Shown: positions 1 through 8,858 of the stretch, in pieces
Layout of the letters: every line of letters begins with the position of its first letter
Position numbering within the stretch: the first letter of the stretch is position 1
Source: an uncultured Clostridia bacterium
GTDB lineage: Bacteria > Bacillota > Clostridia > Oscillospirales > Ruminococcaceae
Direction: 5' to 3'
Assembly: GCA_944382875.1 (NCBI GenBank)
Contig: CALWNQ010000004.1
Span: 62,001 to 126,000, forward strand
DNA: 64,000 bases
Program-made: the position numbers and the translations under genes
The notes under the pieces: model-generated
Database searches by the model: none
Seen by the model: the letters and a program-made list of their open reading frames with translations, nothing else
What the model was told of the DNA's origin: nothing

Positions 1-1406
1 TCGATCAATTTTGATTTCGTCAATCTCCATTTCCTTAAGCCGTCCAAGGCTCGAGTAACCGGTTCCGAAATCATCCACAGAAATTTCAATCCCGCTCTTT
101 TTCCAGCGCCGGAAAATCCCATTTAAATGTGGGTAGTCCAGAAGCTGCATACTTTCTGTCACTTCAATGGTCAAGGCATTCCCAGGCAGACCGCTGTTTT
201 GCACAATATCCAGCACATCTTCTTCAATGGAATTATGATTCAGCTGACTGTATGACATGTTAACACTTATATGGAATTGAGGAACTTTTTCCCTCCATTT
301 TTTGCAATATCTCAAAGACTCACGGATCGCCCACAAGCCCACGGGGTAGATTAGATCACTTTGCTCCAAAATACTGATGAACTCTGTTGGAAGGATATTC
401 CCCTGACGCGGTGAGGTATAGCGCAACAGTGCCTCTGCTCCATACAAATCGTATGTTCCGGTGCGAACCTGTGCCTGAAACTCTAGAGCAAAGCCTTCGA
501 ACCCAGCGGATATACTTTTCTGAATATCTTCCCGCAATTCCAATTCGCGGAGTTTCTCTTCATAATCCTCCGGCAAAAAAAGGTCAGCATATTTTTCCCA
601 TGCAGCTTAGAATGATCCAAAGATATCTCCGCGTATTGCAAAAGCATGCCTTCGTCGCTCACATGATAATCTGTATAGGAAACACACCCCCCTGATATGG
701 TACATTGACCTATCAAGCGCTCCTGTATATTCTGAAATAATGAACATACATTTTCCTTTGTATACTGTGGCAGATTGACTGCAAACCAGTCCCCGCTTAT
801 CCGATAAATCTTTTGCGAATGATGAATTTCATCCCGAATTACCTGAATAACATCCTTTAGCAAGGCATCTCCAAAATCGCGCCCATTCCTTAAGTTGATA
901 GACTTCAGATTATCAATCCCCATTAGCAGCAAATATCCAGGTCGCAGTGATTTTAAAATTTTCTTGATTTCATTTTTTAACTCAGCATTATTAAAAATTC
1001 CGGCCTGCTTCACAATTTCGCTGATGGACAGACGGCCTAACAGATAGAAAGGTTGCCCATTTTCATCTTGATATAATTTTCCCCGGCTATTGATCCAAGT
1101 TGTTTGCAGATTACTGCTTTTTATCCGGTAATTCAGATTATACTCCCGATACTTGCCTTTTTGCATTTCTTGCATAATCTGTTCCAGTCTGTTTTTATCA
1201 CGAGAATCTGTTCTTTCTCGCCATTCATCCAGTGTACAGGTGGTTTTTTCCAGACGAAATATGGCATACGCCTGCAGTATATTTTTAGAGAAATAATACT
1301 GGCTAGATCCAAAGTGGTACAAGATATAATAATCTCCTGTACTATCACTGAATATGTCCAGCATATCCGTTATCTTCCGAATCGACTCGGAAAGATTTTG
1401 CACCAT
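1..1406 (-). pseudogene. PAS-GGDEF-EAL cyclic-di-GMP signalling protein, frameshifted and cut by the window edge
   Basis: The reading frame opens with a PAS-like sensor (about residues 20-130) and a GGDEF-type domain (about 140-290). The GGDEF signature is degenerate: SGDWF stands where GGDEF is expected near residue 205, so cyclase activity is unlikely. The frame then shifts at a run of seven A at 575-581 (seven T on the coding strand) and stops at 483. Adding one T restores a continuous frame (TFFLPEDYEEKL) into a well-kept EAL phosphodiesterase domain with the EALLR, EVTES and DDFGTGYSS motifs, which runs off base 1. A real phase-variable or dead gene and a sequencing slip are both possible. 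If intact, the protein would more likely degrade than make cyclic di-GMP. No transmembrane segment is seen. The ribosome binding site before the ATG is weak. Confidence 0.8.
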
Positions 1407-1472
1407 TTAATCGCCTCATTCCACTCTGATGAACAATACCAAAAATGACAACTTTCGACAAATTTCAGACTT

Positions 1473-1502
1473 ATTATATCATAACATGGAACGCAAAATC
1501 AA
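1473..1502 (-). promoter_or_regulatory. Candidate sigma-A promoter of the GGDEF-EAL gene
   Basis: Reading the minus strand, TTGATT (1502-1497) and TATAAT (1478-1473) are separated by 18 bases, about 65 bases before the ATG. Confidence 0.5.
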
Positions 1503-1542
1503 GACGGACCTTGCTAAATAAAGCTGTCCTGCTATATTCTGC

Positions 1543-2934
1543 TTATTTATCCAAATGACTTTCATTGTTCTTTTCATTTGACACATTTTGAGCGGCAGCT
1601 GTCTCCACAACTTTCCGATACGGTCCAATAATATAATCTGTCATTTTCCCTTTCATTTTTTTCTGCACCGAAGGCATGGAAATCAATGCTCCCACCAGTT
1701 TCATTTGAAGGATTTTCCCTTTTTGCTTCTGCGGAAAATCATAAATGCCGTGCTGCTTGTAGAACTTGTGGTCTGCTTTCATCATCCCCTGCATGAGATA
1801 AATCAGATCTCGGAAAATTTTCATACCGCCCACACCGTAAAAATTTGCGGGACGTCGAAGTTTTTTTTGAACTGCAAATGCTACGTTCTGTGCCAACGTC
1901 TGTATCTCCCGAGCAGTATCCCCCTCGTCAGTGGCCACGCCACAAAGGTAGTTGCCGCCCACCTCACAACGTGCCTCCACAATCATTCGCAGATTCGCTT
2001 CACACCGGTAATTCCCGCTGATTAAATAAGCCATCGGCGTTCCCTGTGTTACAGTGCGGTGTCCATTGCAGAACTGACGGTCATCATAACATTTCATGCT
2101 CGAATGAGTGTAATGATCCGCAATGGTAAAAGCATAGACAATGGCGTCTGCTGTCTGAATCTGCGTCCGCAGAAAGGTATCAAACCCATCGCGATGGATA
2201 CATTTTCCGGTAACAGCACAGCCAAAACAGCCCAAACATCCACCCGAAAACGGAAATTCCCGCAGATTGACCACCCGGCTTTCCATCGGCAGTGCCGCTC
2301 GGAAATCCTCGATCATATGGGCAAGATTTTCATCTTCCGACGCACAGTTGGTTACAATTACTGTCTGTTTTTTTATCTTCTTTTCCACTTTAGACAAAGC
2401 TTGACAGTAAAGCTTCTTTTTTTGTTCTGGTGGGCAAATCGGAGGATTGACAAATAACCCATGCTGGCAGCTGAACATCAGCTGTTCAAAAAACATCCGT
2501 GCTTCTTCCTGTCCCTTTTCGGTCAACAAGTCGTCCATATCCGCAGATAGGCCGCGAACAGTCTTCATCCCCAAATCACAGCAGTTCTCTTCTACATAGC
2601 GATGGGCTGTCACATCATAAAAATGTTTGGAGGTGGTAATCTGGGAAGCAAATTTCCCGTGAAGATCTATTCCATCCATTTTAATCAGCTCTATCAGACG
2701 ATGAAGTTGATACGGTGCAATAAAAGTATATACCGGATAACAGAACAATATTAATTCTGCCTGCTGGAGTGCATTACGTGCCGGTGAAAAATCCTTTTCC
2801 AGACTTTTGATTTTCTGCCCTGCGTGCAGAACGGAAAAATTGTGCTCCGGATGGAGCGCTTGCAAATACAGTGTAGTTTGGAGAGTTGTGCTGTTTTCAC
2901 CTTTTGGGCTTGCGTTCACGATCAGAATTTTCAT
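1543..2934 (-). CDS. Double flavodoxin-fold NAD(P)H-dependent FMN oxidoreductase
   Basis: Two flavodoxin-like halves lie in one 463-residue chain. The first starts with MKILIVNASPKGENSTT, the phosphate-binding loop of NADPH-dependent FMN reductases. The second starts near residue 190 (TVIVTNCASEDEN) and carries a cysteine cluster GGCLGCFGC followed by GKCIHRDGF around residues 228-245, as in iron-sulfur flavoproteins. A basic tail of about 80 residues ends the protein. Family members usually have one such domain of 180-250 residues, so this is a tandem fusion. It is probably a cytoplasmic flavin-dependent reductase of unknown substrate. It stands alone, with a good ribosome binding site (AGAGGGG) and its own promoter. 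Confidence 0.8.
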   Translation of the reverse strand: MKILIVNASPKGENSTTLQTTLYLQALHPEHNFSVLHAGQKIKSLEKDFSPARNALQQAELILFCYPVYTFIAPYQLHRLIELIKMDGIDLHGKFASQITTSKHFYDVTAHRYVEENCCDLGMKTVRGLSADMDDLLTEKGQEEARMFFEQLMFSCQHGLFVNPPICPPEQKKKLYCQALSKVEKKIKKQTVIVTNCASEDENLAHMIEDFRAALPMESRVVNLREFPFSGGCLGCFGCAVTGKCIHRDGFDTFLRTQIQTADAIVYAFTIADHYTHSSMKCYDDRQFCNGHRTVTQGTPMAYLISGNYRCEANLRMIVEARCEVGGNYLCGVATDEGDTAREIQTLAQNVAFAVQKKLRRPANFYGVGGMKIFRDLIYLMQGMMKADHKFYKQHGIYDFPQKQKGKILQMKLVGALISMPSVQKKMKGKMTDYIIGPYRKVVETAAAQNVSNEKNNESHLDK

Positions 2935-2961
2935 CGGTTTCCCCTCTCTTTCCTATTCATT

Positions 2962-2990
2962 AGACTACCATATCCGCCGAGTTCTGTCAA
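2962..2990 (-). promoter_or_regulatory. Candidate sigma-A promoter of the double flavodoxin gene
   Basis: On the minus strand TTGACA (2990-2985) and TAGTCT (2967-2962) are spaced by 17 bases, about 28 bases before the ATG. Confidence 0.55.
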
Positions 2991-3024
2991 ATTGTAAAAG
3001 TGAAGATTCTGCCGGAAATCCTCA

Positions 3025-3053
3025 TTGACTTTTATTTTACTGCTTTTTATAAT
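3025..3053 (+). promoter_or_regulatory. Sigma-A promoter of the GH2 gene
   Basis: TTGACT (3025-3030), a 17-base spacer and TATAAT (3048-3053). Transcription should begin near 3060. An upstream in-frame ATG at 3065 would then sit almost at the 5' end, which favours the ATG at 3086. Confidence 0.7.
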
Positions 3054-3085
3054 GAAAATGAAAAATGCAAAAGGAGTTGTATCTG

Positions 3086-4816
3086 ATGAACATTCCCCGT
3101 CCAGAATATCCCCGTCCCCAAATGGTCCGCAATGTCTGGTGCAATCTGAACGGCCTCTGGGAATTTGCCTTTGATTTTTCCAACAGCGGCAAAGCCCGCG
3201 GTTTAGTGCAGCAGGAGCATCTGGAACAGACAATCCTGGTACCGTTTTGCCCGGAAAGCAAGCTTTCTGGTGTGGAATTCAAGGATTTTATCCCAGCGGT
3301 CTGGTATAAGCGCCGGTTTACGGCAACCGAAGCCGATTTATCCGGACATTTGCTGCTGCATTTCGGCGCAGTCGACTATGCCTGTGAGGTGTGGATGAAC
3401 GGCAAGCCGGTAGGAAGCCATCAGGGCGGCTACACCCCCTTTACTTTTGATATTACAGACGCAGCCATAGTCGGAGAAAACCTTCTGACTGTATATGCAC
3501 AGGATGACCTCCGTAGCTGCCGCCAGCCGCGCGGCAAACAGAGCACCGAATATTTTTCCCACGGATGCGATTACACCCGCACTACCGGAATCTGGCAGAC
3601 CGTCTGGCTGGAAGCTGTTCCTGCCGTTTATATCGCGGATTATCAGGTTTTCCCGGATTATCGCAATGGAAAAATCACCATCCGAACCGAAATCTGCGGC
3701 TGCACAGAGGGACAAACCCTGACCGCTGCTGCTTCTCTCGATGGCATACCTGCCGGACAGGCTTCCGCAAAAGCCGCCGGCTCCCTTTTAGTGGAGATTC
3801 CCCTCTCTCCTGCTGTGTTGTGGGAACCGGATCATCCGGCGCTGTATGACCTGACACTCACGTTGTCCGGCGGGGATCAGGTAACCGGTTATTTCGGGCT
3901 ACGCGGAATCGAAGTTGCGGGACACAAGGTGCTGCTCAACGGAAAACCGATATTCCAGCGGCTCGTCCTCGATCAGGGATTCTACCCCGACGGCATCTAC
4001 ACCGCACCTTCCGATGAAGCCATCAAAGCTGACATTGTCCGCTGCCAGGAACTTGGATTCAACGGTGCCCGTCTGCATCAAAAAGTTTTTGAACCGCGTT
4101 TCCTTTATTGGGCAGACCGCCTGGGATACCTCTGCTGGGGCGAATACGCCAGCTGGGGCATTGACATCACAAAGCCGGAAGCTCTGGCCGTCTTCCTGCC
4201 GGAATGGCTCGAATCGGTCAAACGGGATTTCAACCATCCCGCCATCATCGGCTGGTGCCCGTTCAACGAAACCAGCGTGGGATACGACTGCAAGACTGCA
4301 AAAGACACTGTCCGCACGGTTTACGAAATGACCAAACTTGTGGACTCCACCCGCCTTGTCATCGATTCCAGCGGATATGTCCACACCGGGAAAACGGATC
4401 TGTATGATGTGCACGACTACGAACAGGAACCTGCCGCATTTACCGAACATTATGCGCACACCGACCAGGGTGAGTCGTTTGAAAACTTCCCGCAGTGGGG
4501 CAAATGGGACGGAAAACTGCCATTATTTGTCAGCGAATACGGCGGCACCTGGTGGTGTCCCGGCGTTCAGGGCGGATGGGGTTACGGCGAAACCCCAAAG
4601 GATGAAGAAGAAGTCTGCCGGCGTTACTGTGGCCTGACACAGGTTCTGCTGGATAACCCCAAAATCTGCGCATTCTGCTACACCCAACCGTATGACATCG
4701 AGCAGGAACAAAACGGTCTCTTCCAGTATGACCGCTCCCCCAAATTCTCGCCGGAAATTTACCAGCGTATCCGAGAAACCAACCTGCGTCCCGCCGCAAT
4801 CGAAAAAACCGAATAA
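3086..4816 (+). CDS. Glycoside hydrolase family 2 (beta-glucuronidase/beta-galactosidase type)
   Basis: This is a 576-residue GH2 enzyme with the standard order: jelly-roll sugar-binding domain (about 1-180), immunoglobulin-like domain (about 180-275) and TIM barrel. The acid/base glutamate is E395 in WCPFNETS and the nucleophile is E484 in FVSEYGGTWW. There is no signal peptide, so it acts in the cytoplasm on an imported glycoside. Substrate (galactoside, glucuronide or other) cannot be fixed from sequence. The start at 3086 follows AAGGAG with a 9-base gap; an in-frame ATG at 3065 overlaps that ribosome binding site and is rejected. It is monocistronic, with no transporter gene adjacent. 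Confidence 0.92.
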   Translation: MNIPRPEYPRPQMVRNVWCNLNGLWEFAFDFSNSGKARGLVQQEHLEQTILVPFCPESKLSGVEFKDFIPAVWYKRRFTATEADLSGHLLLHFGAVDYACEVWMNGKPVGSHQGGYTPFTFDITDAAIVGENLLTVYAQDDLRSCRQPRGKQSTEYFSHGCDYTRTTGIWQTVWLEAVPAVYIADYQVFPDYRNGKITIRTEICGCTEGQTLTAAASLDGIPAGQASAKAAGSLLVEIPLSPAVLWEPDHPALYDLTLTLSGGDQVTGYFGLRGIEVAGHKVLLNGKPIFQRLVLDQGFYPDGIYTAPSDEAIKADIVRCQELGFNGARLHQKVFEPRFLYWADRLGYLCWGEYASWGIDITKPEALAVFLPEWLESVKRDFNHPAIIGWCPFNETSVGYDCKTAKDTVRTVYEMTKLVDSTRLVIDSSGYVHTGKTDLYDVHDYEQEPAAFTEHYAHTDQGESFENFPQWGKWDGKLPLFVSEYGGTWWCPGVQGGWGYGETPKDEEEVCRRYCGLTQVLLDNPKICAFCYTQPYDIEQEQNGLFQYDRSPKFSPEIYQRIRETNLRPAAIEKTE

Positions 4817-4823
4817 CACATAA

Positions 4824-4860
4824 AAAGACACCGGCGCATCCGAAAATGCCCGGTGTCTTT
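4824..4860. terminator. Bidirectional terminator between the GH2 and threonine aldolase genes
   Basis: An 11-bp perfect stem, AAAGACACCGG with CCGGTGTCTTT, has T-runs on both sides and sits between two convergent stop codons. Confidence 0.85.
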
Positions 4861-4861
4861 C

Positions 4862-5905
4862 TTATTTGTGTAAAACTTCCGCAACAGCGGTAAGCAACGA
4901 ATCGACCTGTTCTTTCTGGGTTGCCCAGCTTGTCGCAAATCGCACCATTGTGTGTGTTTCGTCAAATGGTTCCCAAATGTCAAACCCGATTGTTTCCGCC
5001 AGCTTTTCCAGTTCGCTATTCTCAAAGATCAAAAACTGCTGATTGGTCGGTGTTTCCAGGAAAAAGCGGCAGCCGATTTTGTGCAGTCCCTCTTTCAGAT
5101 ACTCCGCCATTTCAATCGCGTGACGGGAAATGCGGAAATACAGGTCATCGGTAAACAGAGTGTCAAACTGGATACCGTACAGCCGTCCTTTGGCAAGCAC
5201 CGCACCGTGCTGTTTCATCACAGTGAAGAAGAACGGCGCTGTGTCTGGATTGGGGAAAACAATCGCTTCTCCGCAGAGAGCGCCCACTTTTGTACCGCCA
5301 ATATAAAAGGCATCGCAGTTTTGCGCCAGCAGCGGCAATGTCAGGTCGGTTCCATTTGCCATCAGGCCGTAACCGAGCCGCGCGCCGTCGATAAACAGCG
5401 GGATCCGGTACTGACGGCAGATCGCGTGCAGCTTCCGCAGCTCTTCCAGAGTATACAGCATCCCGTATTCGGTCGGATGAGAGATGTACACCATACCGGG
5501 ATACACCATATGAGGATGATTGCCATCCTGGTAAAATTGTTCCAGATAGTGAAGCAGGTCGTCTGCCTGGATTTTTCCTCCAACCTGCGGCAGTGTCAGC
5601 ACCTTATGCCCGTTGGACTCCACCGCGCCTGCTTCGTGGACGTTGATGTGGCCGGTCTGCGCCGCTACAACGCCCTGATGCCGGGCAAGCAGTGCGTCAA
5701 TCACCACTGCGTTGGCCTGAGTTCCGCCGCCAATAAAATGCACCGCCGCATCCGGACAGCCGCAGGCTGCCCGGACTTTTTCGCGTGCAGATTTGCAAAA
5801 TTCATCTTCACCGTAGCCCACCTGCTGAACCAGGTTGGTTTCGGTCAGTCTTTCCAGAATCCGGGGATGAGCCCCTTCCAGATAATCACATTCAAAATGC
5901 AGCAT
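4862..5905 (-). CDS. Low-specificity L-threonine aldolase
   Basis: This PLP-dependent fold-type I enzyme (347 residues) splits threonine or allo-threonine to glycine and acetaldehyde. The family markers are FIGGGTQANA (residues 58-67), HINVHEAGAVE, IDGARLGYG and the Schiff-base lysine K206 in YIGGTKVGA. Length fits the family. It lies 65 bp downstream of the DUF4965 gene on the same strand and may share its transcript, but it has its own ribosome binding site (GAAAGG). A related beta-eliminating lyase activity cannot be excluded. Confidence 0.9.
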   Translation of the reverse strand: MLHFECDYLEGAHPRILERLTETNLVQQVGYGEDEFCKSAREKVRAACGCPDAAVHFIGGGTQANAVVIDALLARHQGVVAAQTGHINVHEAGAVESNGHKVLTLPQVGGKIQADDLLHYLEQFYQDGNHPHMVYPGMVYISHPTEYGMLYTLEELRKLHAICRQYRIPLFIDGARLGYGLMANGTDLTLPLLAQNCDAFYIGGTKVGALCGEAIVFPNPDTAPFFFTVMKQHGAVLAKGRLYGIQFDTLFTDDLYFRISRHAIEMAEYLKEGLHKIGCRFFLETPTNQQFLIFENSELEKLAETIGFDIWEPFDETHTMVRFATSWATQKEQVDSLLTAVAEVLHK

Positions 5906-5970
5906 GTTTCTCCGTCCTTTCTGTTGCTCTCCCTATTGTAGCACAAAAACGGCTGCTGCACAAGAAGCAA

Positions 5971-7866
5971 TCAGTCCAGACGGCAAATGCCGGAGGCTTC
6001 CAGAAGCTTCATGTAAAGTCCGCCCTGTACCGTGCGGTGCTGGAATCCAACCTGCATCGAAGTAGTGGTCTGATACCAGTCGGTCATCGGCACACGGGAA
6101 GGAGAATGATGGTAAGCGCTCCAGAGCGGCTCGACGTACGCCTCAAATCCGTCACGGTCGGGCGCCAGAGTTGCGGTCCAAACCAGCCAGTCTGACTTGG
6201 TATAGGTTTCGCGGTTATCCAGCGGCATGCCATAGGGGTTCATGTGCCGCACATAGCTCGCAAACTCGGAATCAAACACACCGTCCGGGAAAATACCAAG
6301 GTTCATCACCTTGTCCCAGACCACATTGTACTTCATGCTGAAGGTGCCGGGCTGGTCAAACGCCAGACGGTAGCTGCCATCGCCGTTGGCCGCGGTCTTC
6401 ACCCAGATAGCCGCCATATCCTTGGCAGCCTTGCGGTACTGTTCCGCTTCTTCCGGATTTCCCAGCATATCAAAGAGCACGCCGAGACCGGCAACGCCCA
6501 TGATCGCTTTGAGCGCAAGGTTACAGTTGTGGGCCAGATGTCCGGCAAAGTCGTCGGTGCAGAGCTGGTTGGCCGGATCGGTGCCGTTGTCGAGCAGGTA
6601 TTTTGCCCACTGACGCAGTGTCGGCAGATATTTTTCGGCAAAAGAAGCGTCTTTTTCCGCCACACAGGTGGTGGTCATCATCATGAGCATGTTGCCGCAC
6701 TCTTCTACCGGCATCTGCCACTGCGGATCGGTGCCGTTGGAGTAAACCTGGCCGTTGAGCAGCGGGTACTGGCCGACATCGTGGGGCGCAAAGTCAAACG
6801 GCCACGCATCACTCTGCGCATAACGGAAGATCGGACGCATCATGCCTTTGACCAGTTCGGGATCGTAAAGCAGGAAGATCGGGATGGAGGGATAGCTCAC
6901 ATCGACGGTGACCGCACAACCGTTGGAGAAGCACTCCTTGGAAACATAGAGGATCTCGCCGTCGGAGTCCAAAACGAGTTTGTGTGCTGCCAGTACCTGC
7001 CGGTAAGCAAGCAGCAGCATTTCCGCGTACTTTTCGCCGCCGGCACGAACAGCATCAAGGAACAGTTTATCGGAAAAGTCTTTGCACTTGTCCGAAACTT
7101 CCGCAAAGTCGCCATAAGCTTCGGCAATCGCAGTTTCGATGGTTTTGCCGTCCTTATTCCACCAGCTCTTCAGGTGCTCGCCAAAATAGACCATGCTCTC
7201 CACATCGTCATACGCAAAGGTAAAGAGCGCGGACGCTTTGGACACATCAGCAGAAGCGGTGAGCCAGGTCATTTCATCCCTGCAAACCTCCGCTTTCTGA
7301 CTCTCGCCTTTGACTGCCAGATAGAAATAACCCCAGTTGATGCGGATATCATCGCCGCTTTCCGCCAAAACAGGCTGGTCTTTGCTGCCCATCTTAACCG
7401 CCGCGACATCCGAAGCGACTGCTGCCGGTTCCGCTGTCACTTCCATTTCGCCCTTGTTGTTCAGGCAAAGTTCCTCACTCGCGCTAACCGAAACAGAAAC
7501 CGTGTGTTCCTTTTTATCGATGGCACGGGCGGAAATGTGTAAGTAAGAAACCGGACGAGTGAGATGCTCGTAGTCCTTCATCAGAAGAGGCGTGAGGAAA
7601 AACAGTTTGAGTTCCACGCCATCCGCTTCCATCCGGACAGTGGTGGACATCGCTTCCACATCGACCGAGACCTGCTTCATCGCAGGCGCTTCCCCTTCGC
7701 CCATAAAGCGATAAGTTTTCCCATCGATCACGGCGGTGCCGTTGATGGTGTTGGGTTTTCCGGTCCAGTGACAAAGCGCCTTGTCGGTAAGGCGATCGGC
7801 CATCGACCATACGCTGAAATAGGGATCAACCGTGATGAGCGGCAGTGCAGGTGCGCGCAGTTTCAT
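5971..7866 (-). CDS. Glutaminase-like DUF4965/DUF5127/DUF1793 family protein
   Basis: The 631-residue protein begins with the DUF4964/DUF5127-type segment (PLITVDPYFSVWSMAD) and continues into an alpha-toroid region typical of the fungal glutaminase A family (AQSDAWPFDFAPHDVG, WAKYLLDNGTDP, MPLDNRETYTKSDW). Known fungal relatives are glutaminases; bacterial ones are mostly uncharacterised and could be glycan-active, because the fold resembles six-hairpin glycosidases. No signal peptide is seen, so it is probably cytoplasmic. It is transcribed divergently from an AraC-type regulator 98 bp away, which is its likely controller. The ribosome binding site is AGGAGG. Confidence 0.8.
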   Translation of the reverse strand: MKLRAPALPLITVDPYFSVWSMADRLTDKALCHWTGKPNTINGTAVIDGKTYRFMGEGEAPAMKQVSVDVEAMSTTVRMEADGVELKLFFLTPLLMKDYEHLTRPVSYLHISARAIDKKEHTVSVSVSASEELCLNNKGEMEVTAEPAAVASDVAAVKMGSKDQPVLAESGDDIRINWGYFYLAVKGESQKAEVCRDEMTWLTASADVSKASALFTFAYDDVESMVYFGEHLKSWWNKDGKTIETAIAEAYGDFAEVSDKCKDFSDKLFLDAVRAGGEKYAEMLLLAYRQVLAAHKLVLDSDGEILYVSKECFSNGCAVTVDVSYPSIPIFLLYDPELVKGMMRPIFRYAQSDAWPFDFAPHDVGQYPLLNGQVYSNGTDPQWQMPVEECGNMLMMMTTTCVAEKDASFAEKYLPTLRQWAKYLLDNGTDPANQLCTDDFAGHLAHNCNLALKAIMGVAGLGVLFDMLGNPEEAEQYRKAAKDMAAIWVKTAANGDGSYRLAFDQPGTFSMKYNVVWDKVMNLGIFPDGVFDSEFASYVRHMNPYGMPLDNRETYTKSDWLVWTATLAPDRDGFEAYVEPLWSAYHHSPSRVPMTDWYQTTTSMQVGFQHRTVQGGLYMKLLEASGICRLD

Positions 7867-7885
7867 AAAAATTCCTCCTGATTTT

Positions 7886-7925
7886 TGTCAAATCGCTTGA
7901 CAGCGTTCTAATTCAAGGATACACT
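7886..7925 (+). promoter_or_regulatory. Inverted repeat and candidate promoter between the DUF4965 and araC-type genes
   Basis: TGTCAA (7886-7891) and TTGACA (7897-7902) form a 6-bp inverted repeat with a 5-base gap. TTGACA is also followed 17 bases later by TACACT (7920-7925), a plausible rightward promoter for the regulator. Either an operator, a promoter, or both. Confidence 0.4.
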
Positions 7926-7964
7926 GGAATCAAGAAGAATACAAGCGGGAAAACCGCACAAAAA

Positions 7965-8858
7965 GTGAGGATTCCAATTTTGAAGGAAGATTTGCATTAC
8001 ATACCCGGCGGAGACGAAACCTTTACCCTTGAGCTTGCGGGAAAAAGCTGGTGCGACGGCACTTACTACATCGACCGGCCAAAATCCACCATCTGGGTGA
8101 TGGAGCAGGTACTGGAAGGCTGCGGCACCATCTGCGTCGACCGGCTATCCTATACAGCGCAGAAAGGTGATGTTTACCTGCTGCCCCGCGGAAGCGATCA
8201 TTTCTATCGGTCGGATTCGGATCAACCATGGGTGAAAATCTTTATGAATATCCGGGGAACGCTGCCGGACAGTATTTTCCAGGCTTACGCCCTATCCGGT
8301 CGAGTTGTCATCCGGCAGGCAGGTACCGAAGCGCTTTTTGAAGAGTTCTACCAGCTGGTCTGCGCCGAAACCCGGCCAGCCGAGCTGCATAGTAAAGCCG
8401 CGCTGCTGCTCCACCGGATCTGTATGGCGCTCCATGCCGGACTGCGCGCCGCTTCCCCCGAACCAGCGGAAGCAGTGGTGATGAAAGAGTATCTGGAGCA
8501 GAATCTCTCCCGCCTGGTCAGCATGCAGGAGCTTGCCGCGGCGATTTTCCGGTCGCCGGATTACGCAGGCAAGCTGTTCCGCAAAACCTATGGAGAAACG
8601 CCCTATGCGTTCCTCCTCCGTAAAAAAATGGAGCTGGCCTGCCGCCTTTTGGAAAATACGCGCCTGCCCATTCAGGAAATTGCCGCCCGAATCGGATACG
8701 ACGACCCCCAGTATTTTGCTGGGCTGTTCCGGAAACGAATGGGCTGCACTGCTTCCGCCTGGCGGAAAGGAGAACGTGGCTTCATTGGCGCAGCGCTTCC
8801 ACCGGCCGAAGTTCTGCCGCCCGTTTTGCCGGATACGCCCCAAACACCGCACCCGTAA
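7965..8858 (+). CDS. AraC family transcriptional regulator
   Basis: An N-terminal cupin-like sensor (GCGTICVDRLSYTAQKGD, PRGSDHFY) is followed by a C-terminal double helix-turn-helix of AraC type from about residue 175 (SMQELAAAIFRSPDYAGKLF; LPIQEIAARIGYDDPQYFAG). It probably senses a sugar or related metabolite and controls the divergent DUF4965 gene. The GTG at 7965 has no ribosome binding site; a TTG at 7980 follows GTGAGG by 9 bases and may be the true start. The last 26 codons, a proline-rich tail, overlap the convergent permease gene. Confidence 0.85.
   Translation: MRIPILKEDLHYIPGGDETFTLELAGKSWCDGTYYIDRPKSTIWVMEQVLEGCGTICVDRLSYTAQKGDVYLLPRGSDHFYRSDSDQPWVKIFMNIRGTLPDSIFQAYALSGRVVIRQAGTEALFEEFYQLVCAETRPAELHSKAALLLHRICMALHAGLRAASPEPAEAVVMKEYLEQNLSRLVSMQELAAAIFRSPDYAGKLFRKTYGETPYAFLLRKKMELACRLLENTRLPIQEIAARIGYDDPQYFAGLFRKRMGCTASAWRKGERGFIGAALPPAEVLPPVLPDTPQTPHP

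Noticed and set aside
6244-7542. A 432-codon rightward open frame opposite the DUF4965 gene
   Set aside because: It is antisense to a clearly conserved protein, has no ribosome binding site and reads as a composition shadow.
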